Below, in pieces: positions 5,528-6,474 of a DNA stretch of 6,474 bases (within the stretch, counting starts at the first letter, position 1; the number at the start of each line of letters is the position of its first letter). Source of the DNA: Thermodesulfobacteriaceae bacterium (GTDB lineage Bacteria > Desulfobacterota > Dissulfuribacteria > Dissulfuribacterales > UBA3076); contig DTYO01000207.1 of assembly GCA_012961845.1 (NCBI GenBank), positions 1-6,474 of the forward strand, written 5' to 3'. Position numbers and translations under genes: made by a program. Under the pieces are notes generated by a model. That model saw only the letters and a program-made list of their open reading frames with translations, made no database searches and was not told where the DNA came from.

Positions 5528-6474
5528 GTGGCACGCCGATTACGAAGCGGATATACCACCGGAGCCTGTGCCGCTGCCGCGGCCAAGGCAGCCGCCCTTC
5601 TCCTCAGAGATGGATTGGCGCCGGAAGTGGTGGAGATCCCGTTTCCGGACGGTAGCAGGCACGGTTTCAGCATATTTCAGGTCCGGTACCGAGAAAACTG
5701 TGCCCGGGCCTCGGTCATAAAGGATGCCGGCGATGATCCCGATGTCACCAACGGGGCTGAGGTCGGAGTGATTGTCCGCTGCCTGGATGGTATCCAAACG
5801 CAGTCGGCAGAAGGTATAACTGTTGAAAACATAAGACTTTGTGCAGGGGAGGGCGTGGGGCACGCCACCAAACCCGGCCTGGCTGTGAGGGTTGGAGAAC
5901 CGGCCATCAATCCGGTTCCAAGACAGATGATCAGGGAGGCGGTCCGCGAAGCCCTGGGAGACAGATCGCTTCAGGTCGAGGTTTTCGTCTCCAACGGAGA
6001 AGAACTGGCACGAAAGACATTGAACAGGCGTCTGGGCATTATCGGAGGCCTGTCCATCCTTGGCACTACAGGCATTGTCAGGCCGGTATCCGCTGATGCA
6101 TGGATGGCGACGATAAAGGCCTCCATGAACGTGGCCCTGGAAACGGGATTGTCGGAAATCGTCCTTTCCACCGGCAGGACCTCGGAGAGGGGAATCCAGT
6201 CAGTCCTGAAGCTTCCAGAAGAGGCGTATGCAATGATGGGGGATTATCTCGAATTTTCCCTCAGGGAGGCGGCCCGGAAGGGTTTTAAAAAAATATATCT
6301 TTCAGGGATGTGGGCCAAAATCACCAAGGCCGCCCTGAAGGTGCCGCAAACCCATGTGCGTAACGGTGTTCTGGCGATGAATGATGCAGCGGCGCTCATG
6401 GCGGAGTTGGGTGTGGAGGGAGAACTTCTTCACAGGATCGAAAAATCCAACACAGCCCGGGAGATGTACGTACA
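5528..6474 (+). CDS. cbiD: Cobalt-precorrin-5B C1-methyltransferase CbiD, 3'-truncated by the window edge
   Basis: CbiD uses S-adenosylmethionine to methylate C-1 of cobalt-precorrin-5B, giving cobalt-precorrin-6A; it belongs only to the anaerobic pathway. The frame is open from GTG 5528 to the end, 315 codons of a family usually near 350-380. GTG is the likely start because it puts the conserved LRSGYTTGACAAAAAKAA at residue 5, where the family has it, and because it falls 2 bases after the cbiC stop. Other family segments are DDPDVTNGAEV, VGHATKPGL (110-118), INPVPRQMI, SNGEELARKTLN (155-166) and RLGIIGGLSILGTTGIV (168-184). Near the end, MWAKITKAALKVPQTHV (about 261-277) replaces the more common GKLVK-AAG-THS pattern. 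No frameshift was found when reading the frame through. The ribosome binding site is weak (GGCGG-rich), so coupling to cbiC is probable. Confidence 0.96.
   Translation, partial: MARRLRSGYTTGACAAAAAKAAALLLRDGLAPEVVEIPFPDGSRHGFSIFQVRYRENCARASVIKDAGDDPDVTNGAEVGVIVRCLDGIQTQSAEGITVENIRLCAGEGVGHATKPGLAVRVGEPAINPVPRQMIREAVREALGDRSLQVEVFVSNGEELARKTLNRRLGIIGGLSILGTTGIVRPVSADAWMATIKASMNVALETGLSEIVLSTGRTSERGIQSVLKLPEEAYAMMGDYLEFSLREAARKGFKKIYLSGMWAKITKAALKVPQTHVRNGVLAMNDAAALMAELGVEGELLHRIEKSNTAREMYV

Noticed and set aside
5839..6288. Small + strand frames within the cbiD region.
   Set aside because: They are in other frames of an intact CbiD reading frame starting at GTG 5528 and show no recognisable protein.

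Overview
The window holds seven genes, all on the + strand and packed with almost no spacing. Together they form one stretch of an anaerobic (early cobalt insertion) cobalamin biosynthesis locus with an ABC importer inserted in it. Both ends are cut inside genes: the first gene lacks its 5' end and the last its 3' end. CbiK-type cobaltochelatase, CbiC and CbiD together point to an anaerobe. Base composition is moderately GC-rich by eye. A cleavable non-lipoprotein signal on the binding protein fits a Gram-negative. A sulfate-reducing or related anaerobic deltaproteobacterium (Desulfobacterota) is my best guess. That is inference from gene content, not from a marker gene.

Layout: (1) 1-696, the C-terminal 231 residues of a CbiK cobaltochelatase, with both metal-site histidines and the glutamate present. 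(2) 697-806, the only real gap, with a strong short hairpin but no U-tract and no promoter I can defend. (3) 807-3551, a complete FecCD/BtuCDF-type importer in the order permease, ATPase, periplasmic binding protein. (4) 3541-4893, CbiA, cobyrinate a,c-diamide synthase. (5) 4893-5525, CbiC, the methylmutase. (6) 5528-6474, most of CbiD, the C1-methyltransferase; it starts with GTG and runs off the end.

From the permease onward the genes overlap or nearly touch: overlaps of 8, 4, 11 and 1 bases, then a 2-base gap. A single mRNA with translational coupling is therefore very likely. Biochemically, CbiK charges the ring with cobalt, CbiD and CbiC act mid-pathway, and CbiA amidates the CbiC product cobyrinate. 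The importer could bring in corrinoids for salvage, a cobalt or iron chelate, or a metallotetrapyrrole. The sequence does not decide which.

I see no mobile element, CRISPR array, RNA gene or clearly novel system. The points worth a second look are a glutamine in place of the switch histidine in the ATPase, the likely TTG start of the permease, the cbiK-importer-cbi linkage, the unexplained hairpin after cbiK, and a divergent C-terminal motif in CbiD.
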